Notes under the pieces: model-generated
Told to the model about the DNA's origin: nothing
The model's input: the letters and a program-made list of their open reading frames with translations, nothing else
Databases searched by the model: none
Made by a program: the position numbers and the translations under genes
Shown: positions 53,398 to 63,317 of the stretch, one piece after another
Layout of the letters: each line of letters begins with the position of its first letter
Numbering within the stretch: position 1 is the stretch's first letter
Source: Gallionella sp.
GTDB taxonomy: Bacteria; Pseudomonadota; Gammaproteobacteria; Burkholderiales; Gallionellaceae
Length of the DNA: 64,000 nt
Assembly (NCBI GenBank): GCA_023259035.1
Contig: JAHFRA010000003.1
Location: 1-64,000, forward strand
Reading direction: 5' to 3'

Positions 53398-56361
53398 TTA
53401 TGAGCAATTCAACCTACCGCGCTGGGTTTGCAGTTGCACCAGCGTTGCGCTGAACTCGTCCATGCGCTTGCGCTCCTGCCCCACCACCGCCGCCGGAGCA
53501 CGGTCTACAAAGCTGCTGTTTGACAGCTTGCCTTGCGTCTTGGCGATTTCGCCTTGCAGGCGCGCGATTTCCTTGTCCAGCCGTTCACGCTCTGCCGCAA
53601 CATCGATCTCCACCTTCAGCATCAGCTTGAAATTGCCGACAACGGCGATAGCCGCATCGCCGTCCGGTAACTCGGCAACGATCTGCACTTCGCTGAGCTT
53701 GGCGAGGCTGCTGATATAGGGAGATAACGTCTTGAGTGCGGCGGCATCGCCCGCCGCGATCAGCGGTACGCGTTGCGCCGGAGAAAGATTCATCTCGCTG
53801 CGCAGCCTGCGGCAGGCGTTGATGATTTCCTGCAACAGCGCGACCTGCACCATCGCGGCTTTGTCGATCTTGGTTGCGTCCGACTTTGGATAGGCTTGCA
53901 GCATAATGCTGTCGCCAGTTCTGCCAGCTAACGGCGCAACCGATTGCCACAGCTCTTCGGTGATAAACGGGATGATCGGGTGCGCCAGTCGCAAGATGGT
54001 TTCCAGGACACGCACCAGAGTGCGCCGTGTGGCGCGCTGTTGCGCCGGATTGCCGGTGGCGATCTGCACCTTGGCGAGTTCCACATACCAGTCGCAGTAA
54101 GTGTTCCACACCAGCTCGTACACCGTGCGCGCGGCCATGTCGAACCGATAATCGGCAAAGTGCGTAGCCATCTCCGTTTCGGCTTGTTGCAGCACGCCGA
54201 TGACCCAATGATCGGCGGCGGAAAATTCCAGCGGCAGCGATTCATCCAAACCGACATCCTGCCCGTCGCAATTCATCAGCATGAAGCGCGTGGCGTTCCA
54301 CAGCTTGTTGCAGAAGTTGCGGTAGCCCTCGCAGCGCTGCATGTCGAATTTGATGTCGCGTCCGGGCGAGGCCAGCGAGGCGAAGGTGAAGCGCAACGCA
54401 TCGGTGCCGAACGCCGGGATGCCTTCCGGGAATTCTTTGCGGGTGCGTTTCTCGATCTGTTCCGCTTGCTTCGGGTTCATCAACCCGGTGGTGCGTTTTT
54501 TCACCAGCTCTTCGATGCCGATGCCGTCGACCAGATCGATCGGGTCGAGCACGTTGCCCTTGGACTTGGACATCTTCTGCCCTTCCGCGTCGCGGATCAG
54601 CCCATGCACGTACACGTCCTTGAACGGAATTTTTCCGGTGATGTGTTTGGTCATCATCACCATGCGCGCCACCCAGAAGAAAATGATGTCGAAGCCGGTG
54701 ACCAGCACCGAGGACGGCAAATATTTTTGCACGAAGGCGTTCTGCTCTTGGAAGGATTTTCCTTCATCCCAGTCCAGCGTGGAAAACGGCCACAGCGCGG
54801 ACGAGAACCATGTGTCGAGCACATCGTTGTCGCGCTTCAGCTTTCCAGTGTAACCATCTGCTTTGGCCAAAGCGTAGGCTTCTTCCTCGCTATGTGCGAC
54901 ATAGGGCACTTGTTCCGCAGTAAATTCTGCTGGAAACCACGCCGGAATCTGATGCCCCCACCACAGTTGCCGCGAGATGCACCAGTCTTGGATGTTGTTC
55001 AGCCACTGGTTGTAGGTGTTCACCCAGTTTCCTGGATGAAATTTGATCTCGCCGGATGCGACACATTCCAACGCCTGTTCGGTGATGCTCTTGCCGCCAT
55101 CACCGGGCTTGCTCATTGCGACGAACCACTGGTCGGTGAGCATCGGCTCGATCACCACGCCAGTGCGGTCGCCGCGTGGCACTTTGAGTTTGTGTTTCTC
55201 AACTTTTTCGAGCAGCTTCGCTTCTTCGAGGTCGGCGACGATTTTTTTTCGTGCGTCGAAACGATCAAGATTGCTATAAGCGGCAGGAAGAAGGAATTGA
55301 TGAACGATGAACGTGTTCATGTACACGCCGTCATGGTAGTTTTCTTCACCCTGTGTCAGGACTGAATATGAGCCATCGGATTCAAATGGAAGCGCGAAAC
55401 TCGAACCTGGAACCATAATGAGTTCCGCGAACTTTCGAATTCGTCCATCAAGTTCCAAAATGTTTGCCAAAGCTAGTTTATGCCGCTGTCCAACCGCATA
55501 GTCGTTAAAGTCGTGCGCGGGCGTGACCTTCACCAAGCCGGTGCCAAATTCCTTGTCCACATAATCGTCGGCGATGATCGGGATGTCGCGCTCGCACAGC
55601 GGCAATCTCACCTTCTTGCCGATCAGATGTTTGTAGCGTTCATCTTCGGGGTGAACCATCACCGCCACGTCGCCGAGCATGGTTTCCGGGCGGGTGGTGG
55701 CGACGGTCAGATAAGTCAATCCACGCACGGTATCCGGCTCGGCGAGCGGATAGCGGATGTGCCACATGAAGCCGTCTTCCTCTTCTTGCACCACTTCCAG
55801 ATCGGATACGGCGGTATGCAGTTTCGGATCCCAATTCACCAGCCGCTTGCCGCGATAGATCAAGCCTTCGTTGTACAGGCGCACAAAAGTTTCGGTGACC
55901 GAGCGCGACAGCCCTTCGTCCATCGTGAAGCGTTCGCGCGACCAGTCCGGCGAAGTGCCGAGACGGCGCATCTGACGCGTGATGGTGTCGCCGGAAAATT
56001 TCTTCCACTCCCAGACTTTCTCGATAAATTTCTCACGACCCAAGTCATGGCGCGAAATTTTCTGTGCATCCAATTGGCGTTCCACAACGATTTGCGTGGC
56101 GATGCCCGCGTGGTCGGTGCCCGGTTGCCACAGCGTGTTGTCGCCGCGCATACGGTGATAGCGGGTCAGCGCATCCATCAAGGTCTGGTTGAAACCATGC
56201 CCCATGTGCAGCGTGCCGGTGACATTGGGCGGCGGCAGTTGGATACAGAAGTTGCCGGTTTTATTCGGGTCGAGTCCGGCCTCAAAATAGCCGGATCGCT
56301 CCCACTGGGGATACCAGCGCGCTTCGATGTCTTTCGGGTCAAAACTTTTGGCGAGTTCCAT
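53398..56361 (-). CDS. valS: valyl-tRNA synthetase
   Basis: A 987-residue class I synthetase. The HIGH motif is [16 protein letters not shown] and KMSKS is [17 protein letters not shown]. The editing CP1 domain has [20 protein letters not shown] and [16 protein letters not shown]. The C-terminal coiled coil (about 920-987) is present. The protein is about 40 residues longer than usual, because of an insertion at about 312-357 in the editing domain (starting [18 protein letters not shown]). It ends the pepA-holC-valS operon with a small gene between holC and valS. Confidence 0.96.
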   Translation of the reverse strand: MELAKSFDPKDIEARWYPQWERSGYFEAGLDPNKTGNFCIQLPPPNVTGTLHMGHGFNQTLMDALTRYHRMRGDNTLWQPGTDHAGIATQIVVERQLDAQKISRHDLGREKFIEKVWEWKKFSGDTITRQMRRLGTSPDWSRERFTMDEGLSRSVTETFVRLYNEGLIYRGKRLVNWDPKLHTAVSDLEVVQEEEDGFMWHIRYPLAEPDTVRGLTYLTVATTRPETMLGDVAVMVHPEDERYKHLIGKKVRLPLCERDIPIIADDYVDKEFGTGLVKVTPAHDFNDYAVGQRHKLALANILELDGRIRKFAELIMVPGSSFALPFESDGSYSVLTQGEENYHDGVYMNTFIVHQFLLPAAYSNLDRFDARKKIVADLEEAKLLEKVEKHKLKVPRGDRTGVVIEPMLTDQWFVAMSKPGDGGKSITEQALECVASGEIKFHPGNWVNTYNQWLNNIQDWCISRQLWWGHQIPAWFPAEFTAEQVPYVAHSEEEAYALAKADGYTGKLKRDNDVLDTWFSSALWPFSTLDWDEGKSFQEQNAFVQKYLPSSVLVTGFDIIFFWVARMVMMTKHITGKIPFKDVYVHGLIRDAEGQKMSKSKGNVLDPIDLVDGIGIEELVKKRTTGLMNPKQAEQIEKRTRKEFPEGIPAFGTDALRFTFASLASPGRDIKFDMQRCEGYRNFCNKLWNATRFMLMNCDGQDVGLDESLPLEFSAADHWVIGVLQQAETEMATHFADYRFDMAARTVYELVWNTYCDWYVELAKVQIATGNPAQQRATRRTLVRVLETILRLAHPIIPFITEELWQSVAPLAGRTGDSIMLQAYPKSDATKIDKAAMVQVALLQEIINACRRLRSEMNLSPAQRVPLIAAGDAAALKTLSPYISSLAKLSEVQIVAELPDGDAAIAVVGNFKLMLKVEIDVAAERERLDKEIARLQGEIAKTQGKLSNSSFVDRAPAAVVGQERKRMDEFSATLVQLQTQRGRLNCS

Positions 56362-56424
56362 GTTCCTGGCTTTGCTGTTTTATTATGGGCGGTTCGATTG
56401 AAGGCACTGCGGAAAAGGGCGCGA

Positions 56425-56757
56425 TTATAGCCCGGGATGCGAATTTAGCGCGTTGCGCAGCAGTTCAGGCAGCTCGGCTTTGAGTTCATTGACCGCTTGC
56501 TCAACGGCCTGTCGCTGCAAGTGTTCGAGGTGATGGTTAAGTTTTTGCATGAATACGATTTCGAGATGCGTTTCGAGCCGTTGCAGCACCTGTCGCAGGT
56601 CCGTTTCATTTAACGCGGTTGGTCGTGCGGCATGCTGTATATTTTCGACAACTTCGGTGAGCATGGGCAATTCGTCGGACAGCTCATCGCCGACTACACG
56701 GGTCAACACGGGCAGGTTCTCTGGCAGCTCGCTGCCGCGTTGTCCGATAGCAGTCAT
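56425..56757 (-). CDS. hypothetical protein between holC and valS
   Basis: A 110-residue acidic helical protein. It starts MTAIGQRGSELPENLPVLTR and has a repeated LP-L-TEVV pattern (NLPVLTRVV, ELPMLTEVV), then amphipathic helices (LRQVLQRLETHLEIVFMQKL). I do not recognise a named family, but short proteins of this type often sit between holC and valS in betaproteobacteria. The ATG overlaps the holC stop (ATGA). No signal peptide or membrane helix. Confidence 0.75.
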   Translation of the reverse strand: MTAIGQRGSELPENLPVLTRVVGDELSDELPMLTEVVENIQHAARPTALNETDLRQVLQRLETHLEIVFMQKLNHHLEHLQRQAVEQAVNELKAELPELLRNALNSHPGL

Positions 56758-57179
56758 GGCGCTTTGGATAGATCAACATGGCTCAGCTCATAGCCGCGAT
56801 CACGATAGAACTTGAAACGTGCGCGTCCCAGACGGCTGTCCTCGGCATCGTGGCTGATGATTTCGATGACGCGTTCAAAGCGGCTGAAGAACGATACGCA
56901 TTCGTTATGCAAACTGATCAGCAGGCCGTAATGGGGAAACCTGTCATTACCGCCGTTCAACACCACAGGCCACTGCTCCGCCTGCTCGGCATCGCTACGG
57001 CAATGCGGAATGAAGGCGGTGGCGGGAAAATGCCAGAGCAGCTTGTCCAGCGCGTCAGTGGTTGCCGCATCGGCCGTGCTGAGTATCACGCGCACGCCGT
57101 TCTGCATCGCCTTGTGGCTCAACTGGCAGGCGGTGCGCAGCTTGTCGGTCGAGCCGGTGTAGAAATCAATTTTCGTCAT
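56754..57179 (-). CDS. holC: DNA polymerase III chi subunit
   Basis: A 141-residue HolC. The ATG at 57179 gives MTKIDFYTGSTDKLRTACQL, 80 codons inside the listed ORF, whose extra part is antisense-frame noise over pepA. Conserved blocks are KLLWHFPATAFIPHC and HNECVSFFSRFERVIEIISH. Chi links the clamp loader to single-stranded-DNA-binding protein. It overlaps the pepA stop (ATGA) and the next gene, so translation is coupled. Confidence 0.93.
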   Translation of the reverse strand: MTKIDFYTGSTDKLRTACQLSHKAMQNGVRVILSTADAATTDALDKLLWHFPATAFIPHCRSDAEQAEQWPVVLNGGNDRFPHYGLLISLHNECVSFFSRFERVIEIISHDAEDSRLGRARFKFYRDRGYELSHVDLSKAP

Positions 57180-58669
57180 TGTTTTACAGACTGTGCGCGC
57201 TGAATCAGGTACTGGGTAAGCAACGGCACCGGGCGCCCGGTCGCGCCCTTGTCCTTGCCGGATTTCCACGCGGTGCCTGCGATATCCAGATGCGCCCAGC
57301 GGTAGTCCTTGGTGAAGCGCGACAGGAAGCAGGCGGCAGTGATGGTTCCGCCGGCGCGTCCGCCGATGTTCTGCATGTCGGCAAAGTTGCTGTCCAGCAG
57401 CGATTGGTAATCTTCCCACAGCGGCAATTGCCAGGCGCGGTCATGCGCATGATCGCCAGCCTCCAGCAGTTCCTTGGCAAGCTTATCTTCATTGCTGAGC
57501 AGACCGGTGGCGACATGGCCCAAGGCGATCACGCAGGCGCCGGTGAGTGTGGCAATGTCGATCACCGTGTCCGGCTCGAAGCGCGCGGCATAGGTCAGCG
57601 CGTCGCACAAAATCAGGCGGCCTTCGGCATCGGTGTTGAGAATTTCGATGGTCTGGCCGGACATGCTCTTGACGATGTCGCCGGGCTTGCTGGCCGAACC
57701 GCCGGGCATGTTTTCGCAACTCGGGATCACCGCGACCACGTTCAGTTTCAGGCCCATCTCGGCGATTGCCTGCATCGTACCGAGCACACTGGCCGCGCCG
57801 CACATGTCATATTTCATCTCATCCATCTCCGCGCCGGGCTTGAGCGAGATGCCGCCGGAGTCGAAGGTAATTCCTTTGCCAACCAGTACCACGGGTTTCT
57901 GCTTCTTGTCGCCACCGTGATATTCCAGCGTAATCAGTTTGGCAGGCTGGTGGCTGCCGCGTGTGACCGACAACAAGGAGTGCATGCCCAGCTTCTGCAT
58001 GTCCTTCTCTTCCAGCACCGCCACCTTGAGTTTGTGTTTTTTGGCGATGGCCTTGGCTTGATCGGCGAGATAGGTCGGTGTGCAGATGTTGCCCGGCAGG
58101 TTGCCCAGGTCCTTGGTCAGCTTCATGCCGTGCACGACCGCAACAGCCTGGTCGAGCGCTTGTTGTGCGGCAACGCTTGGCTTGCCGGCGCAGCCCAGCA
58201 AAATCTTGCGCAGTGCCGGTGCGTCGGCGGGCTTGCTCTTGAGCTGGTCGCAGCGGTAATCGGATTCGGCAGCAGCCATAACAGTCTGCTTGATCTTCCA
58301 CGCTTCATCGCGACCCTTGACGGCGAAGTCAATGAGATACAGTGCGGCATCTTTGCTGGCGGTTTTTTGCAGTGCGCCAAAGATGGCGCGTAGCGCGTCG
58401 AGAAATGGCTTGGCGGTAAATTCGGCAGCTTTGCCAAGCCCGACCAGCAATATTCGTTCGGCGGCGATATTTTCGACATGGTGGAGCATCAAAGTGCTGC
58501 CGGGCTTACCGTCCATATCGCCGCGCGCGATGAAGTCGCTCAATCGATGCCCGGTCGCCTTATCCAACTGTTGCCCCGCAGTCGAAAGCTTGCCGCCCTC
58601 ATGCACGCCTACTATCACACATCCACTGCGCTGCTTCTCCGGACCGCTTTGTTTTATGCTAAATTCCAC
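57176..58669 (-). CDS. pepA: leucyl aminopeptidase (cytosol aminopeptidase)
   Basis: A 497-residue M17 aminopeptidase. The metal-binding core has VGKGITFDSGGISLKPG, DMCGAASVLGTMQAIAEM and the signature NTDAEGRLILCDAL. It removes N-terminal residues, preferring Leu, in the cytoplasm; in some bacteria PepA also binds DNA. The N-terminal domain (1-160) is normal. It is divergent from lptF with a 37-bp gap, so the two promoters must overlap. It begins the pepA-holC-orf-valS operon. Confidence 0.96.
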   Translation of the reverse strand: MEFSIKQSGPEKQRSGCVIVGVHEGGKLSTAGQQLDKATGHRLSDFIARGDMDGKPGSTLMLHHVENIAAERILLVGLGKAAEFTAKPFLDALRAIFGALQKTASKDAALYLIDFAVKGRDEAWKIKQTVMAAAESDYRCDQLKSKPADAPALRKILLGCAGKPSVAAQQALDQAVAVVHGMKLTKDLGNLPGNICTPTYLADQAKAIAKKHKLKVAVLEEKDMQKLGMHSLLSVTRGSHQPAKLITLEYHGGDKKQKPVVLVGKGITFDSGGISLKPGAEMDEMKYDMCGAASVLGTMQAIAEMGLKLNVVAVIPSCENMPGGSASKPGDIVKSMSGQTIEILNTDAEGRLILCDALTYAARFEPDTVIDIATLTGACVIALGHVATGLLSNEDKLAKELLEAGDHAHDRAWQLPLWEDYQSLLDSNFADMQNIGGRAGGTITAACFLSRFTKDYRWAHLDIAGTAWKSGKDKGATGRPVPLLTQYLIQRAQSVKQ

Positions 58670-58706
58670 GCACTGCTCCTTTAAATATAGAAAAACCCGC
58701 TTCTCA

Positions 58707-59870
58707 ATGCCCGATTATCCGCAAACTCACCGCATAAAGTCAAAACCGATACGCTTTGGGCTTTTTCATCGCTCGCTGGTAAGCGAATTTACCAGCAATG
58801 GGGTGCTGGTATTTGTGATTCTGCTTGGTATCGTGGTGATCAGCCAGTTGATACGCCTTCTGGGTGACGCCGTCAGCGGCAGAATTGCGGTGGACGGAGT
58901 GCTGGCCATGCTGGGTTTCAGCGCGATGAATTATCTGCCCGTGCTGCTTTCCATCAGCCTGTTTGTTTCCATCATACTCACTTTATCGCGTTGTTATCGC
59001 GACAGCGAGATGGTGGTGTGGCTTTGTTGCGGAGTCGGGTTGACGCGCTGGATACGTCCGATGATGTGGTACGCCCTGCCGGTGGTCGGAATGATCGCTT
59101 TGCTCAGCCTGGTGCTGTCACCGTGGGCGTTGCAGAAAGCCGATGAATTCAAGAACAAACTGGAAAGCCGCGATGATGTAGCTGCCGCCACACCGGGTAC
59201 ATTCCGCGAGTCCAAACTGGCGGATCGGGTGTATTTCATCGAGAATGCCAGCGCGGGCTCCAACAGTGTCAGTAATGTATTTGTGCAATCGGAGCAAAAC
59301 GGCAAACTTGGCACAATGGTGGCACAACAGGGGTTTCAGGAAACGTTGCCGAATGGAGATCGCTTTCTGGTGTTGCTTAATGGAACTCGTTACGAAGGCA
59401 TCCTCGGACAGCGCGACTACAACATAGTGGAATTTGAGCGCTATGCGATACGCATCGACAGTGCGCCAGTCAAGCAGGCCCGCCCTTGGGCGCGCACCAA
59501 GTCGACGCAAGAGTTGTGGCAAAACCGTACGCTGTGGAACCTCTCCGAGCTGGAGTGGCGGCTGGGGCTGCCGATCAGTGCGGCAATCCTTGCACTGTTG
59601 GCGATTCCGTTGAGCTACGTCAACCCGCGCGCCGGTCGTTCGCTCAATCTGGTTCTGGCGATTGTGTTGTATATGCTTTACAGCAACATGATCAGCGTGA
59701 CCAATACGTGGGTTGGGCAGGGCAAGCTGTCGCCAGGTATCGGGTTGTGGGGCATACATGCGCTGATGTTGACCATAGCGGCGCTGATGTTTTTTCGCCG
59801 CATGACATTGTTCTCGTTACGCGGTGTGTTGGCTAAACGACGCGCTCGTCCCGAAGTACCCGCGCCATGA
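58707..59870 (+). CDS. lptF: LPS export permease LptF
   Basis: A 387-residue permease. The ATG at 58707 starts MPDYPQTHRIKSKPIRFGLF; the listed ORF has 139 extra codons antisense to pepA. Six helices are seen, three before and three after a periplasmic beta-jellyroll of about 180 residues (FRESKLADRVYFIENASAGS). FHRSLVSEFTSNGVLVFVIL is the typical first helix. With LptG and LptB it extracts LPS from the inner membrane. The stop overlaps lptG (ATGA). Confidence 0.94.
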   Translation: MPDYPQTHRIKSKPIRFGLFHRSLVSEFTSNGVLVFVILLGIVVISQLIRLLGDAVSGRIAVDGVLAMLGFSAMNYLPVLLSISLFVSIILTLSRCYRDSEMVVWLCCGVGLTRWIRPMMWYALPVVGMIALLSLVLSPWALQKADEFKNKLESRDDVAAATPGTFRESKLADRVYFIENASAGSNSVSNVFVQSEQNGKLGTMVAQQGFQETLPNGDRFLVLLNGTRYEGILGQRDYNIVEFERYAIRIDSAPVKQARPWARTKSTQELWQNRTLWNLSELEWRLGLPISAAILALLAIPLSYVNPRAGRSLNLVLAIVLYMLYSNMISVTNTWVGQGKLSPGIGLWGIHALMLTIAALMFFRRMTLFSLRGVLAKRRARPEVPAP

Positions 59871-60943
59871 ATATATTGACACGCTATCTGGGGCGTGAAA
59901 TCTACCTCAGTATTGCACTGGTGTTTGCCGCACTCATTGCACTGTTTGCCTTTTTAGATTTGATCCATGAACTGAATGTGATGGAGCAGGACAAGTATCA
60001 CCTGGGCTACGTGTTGCTGTTCGTGGCGTTAACCATTCCCGGCCATGTCTATGAACTGTTTCCGGTGGCGGTGCTGGTGGGTACTATTTTCGCCTTGGTA
60101 CAGCTGGCCGCCAGTTCGGAACTGACTGTTTATCGCGCTTCTGGAGCATCGTTGTGGCAAATGATGTCCGCGCTGTTCAAGATCGCCCTGCCACTGGTGA
60201 TACTGAGCTTTGTTTGCGGCGAACTTATCGCTCCACCAAGTGAACGAATGGCGCAGCAATTACGCCTGAAAGCCCAGAATACACAAGTCTTGCTCAAGGA
60301 GTTTCGCTCCGGCGTATGGGCGAAGGATGAACGCAGCTTCGTCAATGTGAAGAGTGTGATGCCGGACACCAGCTTGATGAATATCGACATTTACCGGTTC
60401 GACGAAACCTATCATTTGCAAGCGATCACCAATGCCAAGCGGGCGAATTTTATTGAGCAGGGGCGTTGGCAGCTTGAGGATGTGCTGGAGACGCGCTTCG
60501 ACAAAAAGGGGGTCAGCATCAACGCCTCCCCCAGCCAGGAATGGCGTTCGGCTTTGAATCCAAATATTCTGAGTGTGTTGCTGGTAGTGCCAGAACAGAT
60601 GTCCGCTTTCAACCTGTACCAATACACCAGTCATTTAAGAGATAACCATCAAAAGAGTGCGCGCTATGAAATCGCCATGTGGAACAAACTGGTTTACCCA
60701 GTTGCATTATTGGTGATGATGGTGCTGGCACTGCCGTTCGCGTTATATCATCGGCGCGCGGGAGGAATCAGCGCGATGGTATTCATGGGTATTGTCCTCG
60801 GTTTGGTGTTTCACTTTGCCGGGCGACTATTCGCCAGCTTGGGCGCGCTCAACGACTGGCAGCCTTTTATCAGCGCCACAGCAATGACGGGGTTGTTCTT
60901 GCTGCTCGGGATGGTGATGTTATGGTGGACCGAACGGCGTTAG
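59867..60943 (+). CDS. lptG: LPS export permease LptG
   Basis: A 358-residue permease. It starts MNILTRYLGREIYLSIALVF, the family start, and has ELFPVAVLVGTIFALVQLAA, SSELTVYRASGASLWQM (coupling helix) and the last helices AISAMVFMGIVLGLVFHFAG and LLLGMVMLWW. The middle jellyroll carries SFVNVKSVMPDTSLMNIDIY. It forms the permease dimer with LptF. The two overlap by 4 bases, which fits equal stoichiometry. It is convergent with the SulP gene. Confidence 0.95.
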   Translation: MNILTRYLGREIYLSIALVFAALIALFAFLDLIHELNVMEQDKYHLGYVLLFVALTIPGHVYELFPVAVLVGTIFALVQLAASSELTVYRASGASLWQMMSALFKIALPLVILSFVCGELIAPPSERMAQQLRLKAQNTQVLLKEFRSGVWAKDERSFVNVKSVMPDTSLMNIDIYRFDETYHLQAITNAKRANFIEQGRWQLEDVLETRFDKKGVSINASPSQEWRSALNPNILSVLLVVPEQMSAFNLYQYTSHLRDNHQKSARYEIAMWNKLVYPVALLVMMVLALPFALYHRRAGGISAMVFMGIVLGLVFHFAGRLFASLGALNDWQPFISATAMTGLFLLLGMVMLWWTERR

Positions 60944-60984
60944 AGGCGTGGTGTACCGGGCGTCAAACTGATCGGGAAATGAAA

Positions 60985-63198
60985 TTACACATGGAGCAAG
61001 GTTCGCTCGCCGTCCGCGTGGCGCAGGCGATGCGCGAGGGTGCGTGAAATCGAGGTAATCAGCAGAAAGGCAAGTTTTCTGTGGTCATTGGCAAGATGAT
61101 TGAATTGATCGAGCGAAAGCACGAACAAGTCGATATCGGTATACGCAATCGCGTTGTCGCTGCGGGCGCGATCATCGAGGAAAGCCAGGCCGCCGAAAAA
61201 ATCCCCCCGCCCGAAGGTGGCGATATGGTGCAACTGCCGGCTACCGCTAATCGGAGCCATGATGCGCACCGCGCCGCGCCGGATCAGATATAGATTTCGA
61301 TCTTGATCGCCGATCAAGTAGATGGGTTCTCCGGCCTTGACCGTCCGTTGTTCCATGCGCCCTTCCAAATCGGCGATGGTCTCATCCTTGCGTCCCTGGA
61401 ATAAATCCATTTCCTGCAAATGCAGCGGGACTTCTTCGTTGGCGGGTAGTTCGATGTCGCCGATTAAACGATCTTCCACCCATTCAATTGCGGCTTCGAT
61501 AGTCTGGAAGACGCGTACCGCATCACTGGAATCGATGAGTCCGGTCTGTTTGAAAAACTCCAGCAGATTGCGGCCATTGGGCAGATGCTCTCGCACATTG
61601 CTCATCAGCAGCGGCACGCCGCGATCGCGCAGCATGTCGCGTACCTGATTGAGCATGTGCGCGGCGGTGATGTCTACCGATTGCACGCGCCGCAGGTCGA
61701 GAATAATGTAATCGCGAATCTTTATTTCAGCTTCGAGTATCGAGTAAAGTTCGTAAGTGGTACCGAAGAAAATACTGCCTTGCAGTTCAAAAATGACTGC
61801 CTTATCGCCTTTCTGTGCAATGAGGCGCATTTCGGCTTCGGGACGATACCAGGTGGACGAGCGCTGATTGACGAAGGTTTTGTGGCGCACCACCGACCCG
61901 CCGACCTGTTCGCGCACAAACAGCAGGATGGACAGGGCAACACCGGCAGCGGAAGCGGCGATCAGTCCTACCGTCAAGGCAAAGCCGATGACCACGGCCA
62001 CGACCGCAAAATCGAACACGGTGGCGCGTGACTCCAGAAAGCGCAGGGGTTTCGTGTCAATCATGCGCAGGCCCACGACAATCAGAATACCCGCCAGCGT
62101 GGAGATCGGTATCCACGCGATAAATGTACCCAATAACAATGCTGCCACCAGCACCATCACGCCTTCGATGATGCCTGAAACGCGGGTTTGCGCGCCGCTG
62201 GACAGGTTCACCATGGTCGCCCCCATGGTGCCTGCGCCTGGAATGCCGCCTATTGCAGACGAAGTGATATTGGCCAGACCCTGCGCAAACAGTTCGCGGT
62301 TGGGATCATGGCGTGACCGCGTCATCTGATCGATAACGACACAGGTCTTCAGCGTATCGATCGACAGCAACACCGCCAAGGTAAGTGCGCTGCCGAAAAT
62401 TGCGGCGACCTGGGAAAGCTTCAAGTCACCGATCTCATTCCAGCGTCCGAGTATCGTGCCGATATAACCCTCGCCGGACGCACCGAGAGAGCCAAGCACC
62501 AGCTTGTTGTCGGCGAGCGTCATCATCGATACATCGGTGTTGGCAAGACCCAAATACATCATAACCCCGGCGATGATACCCAGAATGGTGCTGGGAATCG
62601 CCTTGGTTAATCTGGGTGCCAGCAGTGCGACGGTCACGGTCGCCACGCCGACGGCAATGCTGCGCATGTCCCACAGCTCCGGGTATAACGCGGCTTTCCA
62701 CCAAGCAGTATCGTGGGGTGCGCCGACGAATTTCTGTATCTGGCTGCCGATGATGATAAGGCCGACACCGCTCAAATAACCGCTGACCACCGTGTAGGGG
62801 ATGTATTTGATCATCCGGCCAACCCCGAGAAAGCCGATAAACATCTGGATCAGGCCGGTCAGAATGCCGAGTACCGTCAACAGCAGGACGATGCTCGACG
62901 GGGAGGCGCCCTGCTTCACCAGTTCGATGGCAAAAGCGGAGAGCACTGCCGCAGCGGGCGCGCACGGAGCACTGATTAGCCGATCAGTGCCGCCGAATGT
63001 GGGGGCGATCAACCCCAGCGCGGCTGCACCGAGGATGCCGGCCAGCGCGCCGAAAACCGCGTACTGCGGCCCGACCGCCGAATAGACCGTGACGCCAAAA
63101 GCCACTGCCGCCGGCAAGGCAACCAGCATGGATGCCAGCCCTCCCCAAAAATCGCCGGGTACGTTAAATCTTTTTGGCAGTGCTGGTATGGAAATCAC
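60985..63198 (-). CDS. SulP anion transporter fused to STAS and cyclic-nucleotide-binding domains
   Basis: A 737-residue protein. About 14 membrane helices of the SulP type run from 15 to 430 (VPGDFWGGLASMLVALPAAV; RLISAPCAPAAAVLSAFAIE). A STAS domain follows at about 455-560 (FELQGSIFFGTTYELYSILE). A CRP-like cyclic-nucleotide domain comes at about 600-720 (LIGDQDRNLYLIRRGAVRIM; FGRGDFFGGLAFLDDRARSD). The substrate may be sulfate, bicarbonate or another anion. The start is a GTG with no clear ribosome-binding site; an ATG 23 codons later has a good GGGAGGG but would cut the first conserved segment. Confidence 0.88.
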   Translation of the reverse strand: MISIPALPKRFNVPGDFWGGLASMLVALPAAVAFGVTVYSAVGPQYAVFGALAGILGAAALGLIAPTFGGTDRLISAPCAPAAAVLSAFAIELVKQGASPSSIVLLLTVLGILTGLIQMFIGFLGVGRMIKYIPYTVVSGYLSGVGLIIIGSQIQKFVGAPHDTAWWKAALYPELWDMRSIAVGVATVTVALLAPRLTKAIPSTILGIIAGVMMYLGLANTDVSMMTLADNKLVLGSLGASGEGYIGTILGRWNEIGDLKLSQVAAIFGSALTLAVLLSIDTLKTCVVIDQMTRSRHDPNRELFAQGLANITSSAIGGIPGAGTMGATMVNLSSGAQTRVSGIIEGVMVLVAALLLGTFIAWIPISTLAGILIVVGLRMIDTKPLRFLESRATVFDFAVVAVVIGFALTVGLIAASAAGVALSILLFVREQVGGSVVRHKTFVNQRSSTWYRPEAEMRLIAQKGDKAVIFELQGSIFFGTTYELYSILEAEIKIRDYIILDLRRVQSVDITAAHMLNQVRDMLRDRGVPLLMSNVREHLPNGRNLLEFFKQTGLIDSSDAVRVFQTIEAAIEWVEDRLIGDIELPANEEVPLHLQEMDLFQGRKDETIADLEGRMEQRTVKAGEPIYLIGDQDRNLYLIRRGAVRIMAPISGSRQLHHIATFGRGDFFGGLAFLDDRARSDNAIAYTDIDLFVLSLDQFNHLANDHRKLAFLLITSISRTLAHRLRHADGERTLLHV

Positions 63199-63317
63199 AT
63201 TTAGTGGAATCTAAAGAACAGTTTAAATCTGGAATGAACACACCCGCAACGATTGGGCTGGAGTGGGCCGTGATAATCAGCCTGTGAGTGTGCACACGGG
63301 CTGACTGCACTAAACGC

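Noticed and set aside
53944-55365. 473-codon plus-strand ORF
   Set aside because: Antisense to valS; no recognisable domain.
57179-58393. 404-codon plus-strand ORF
   Set aside because: Antisense to pepA; shadow frame.
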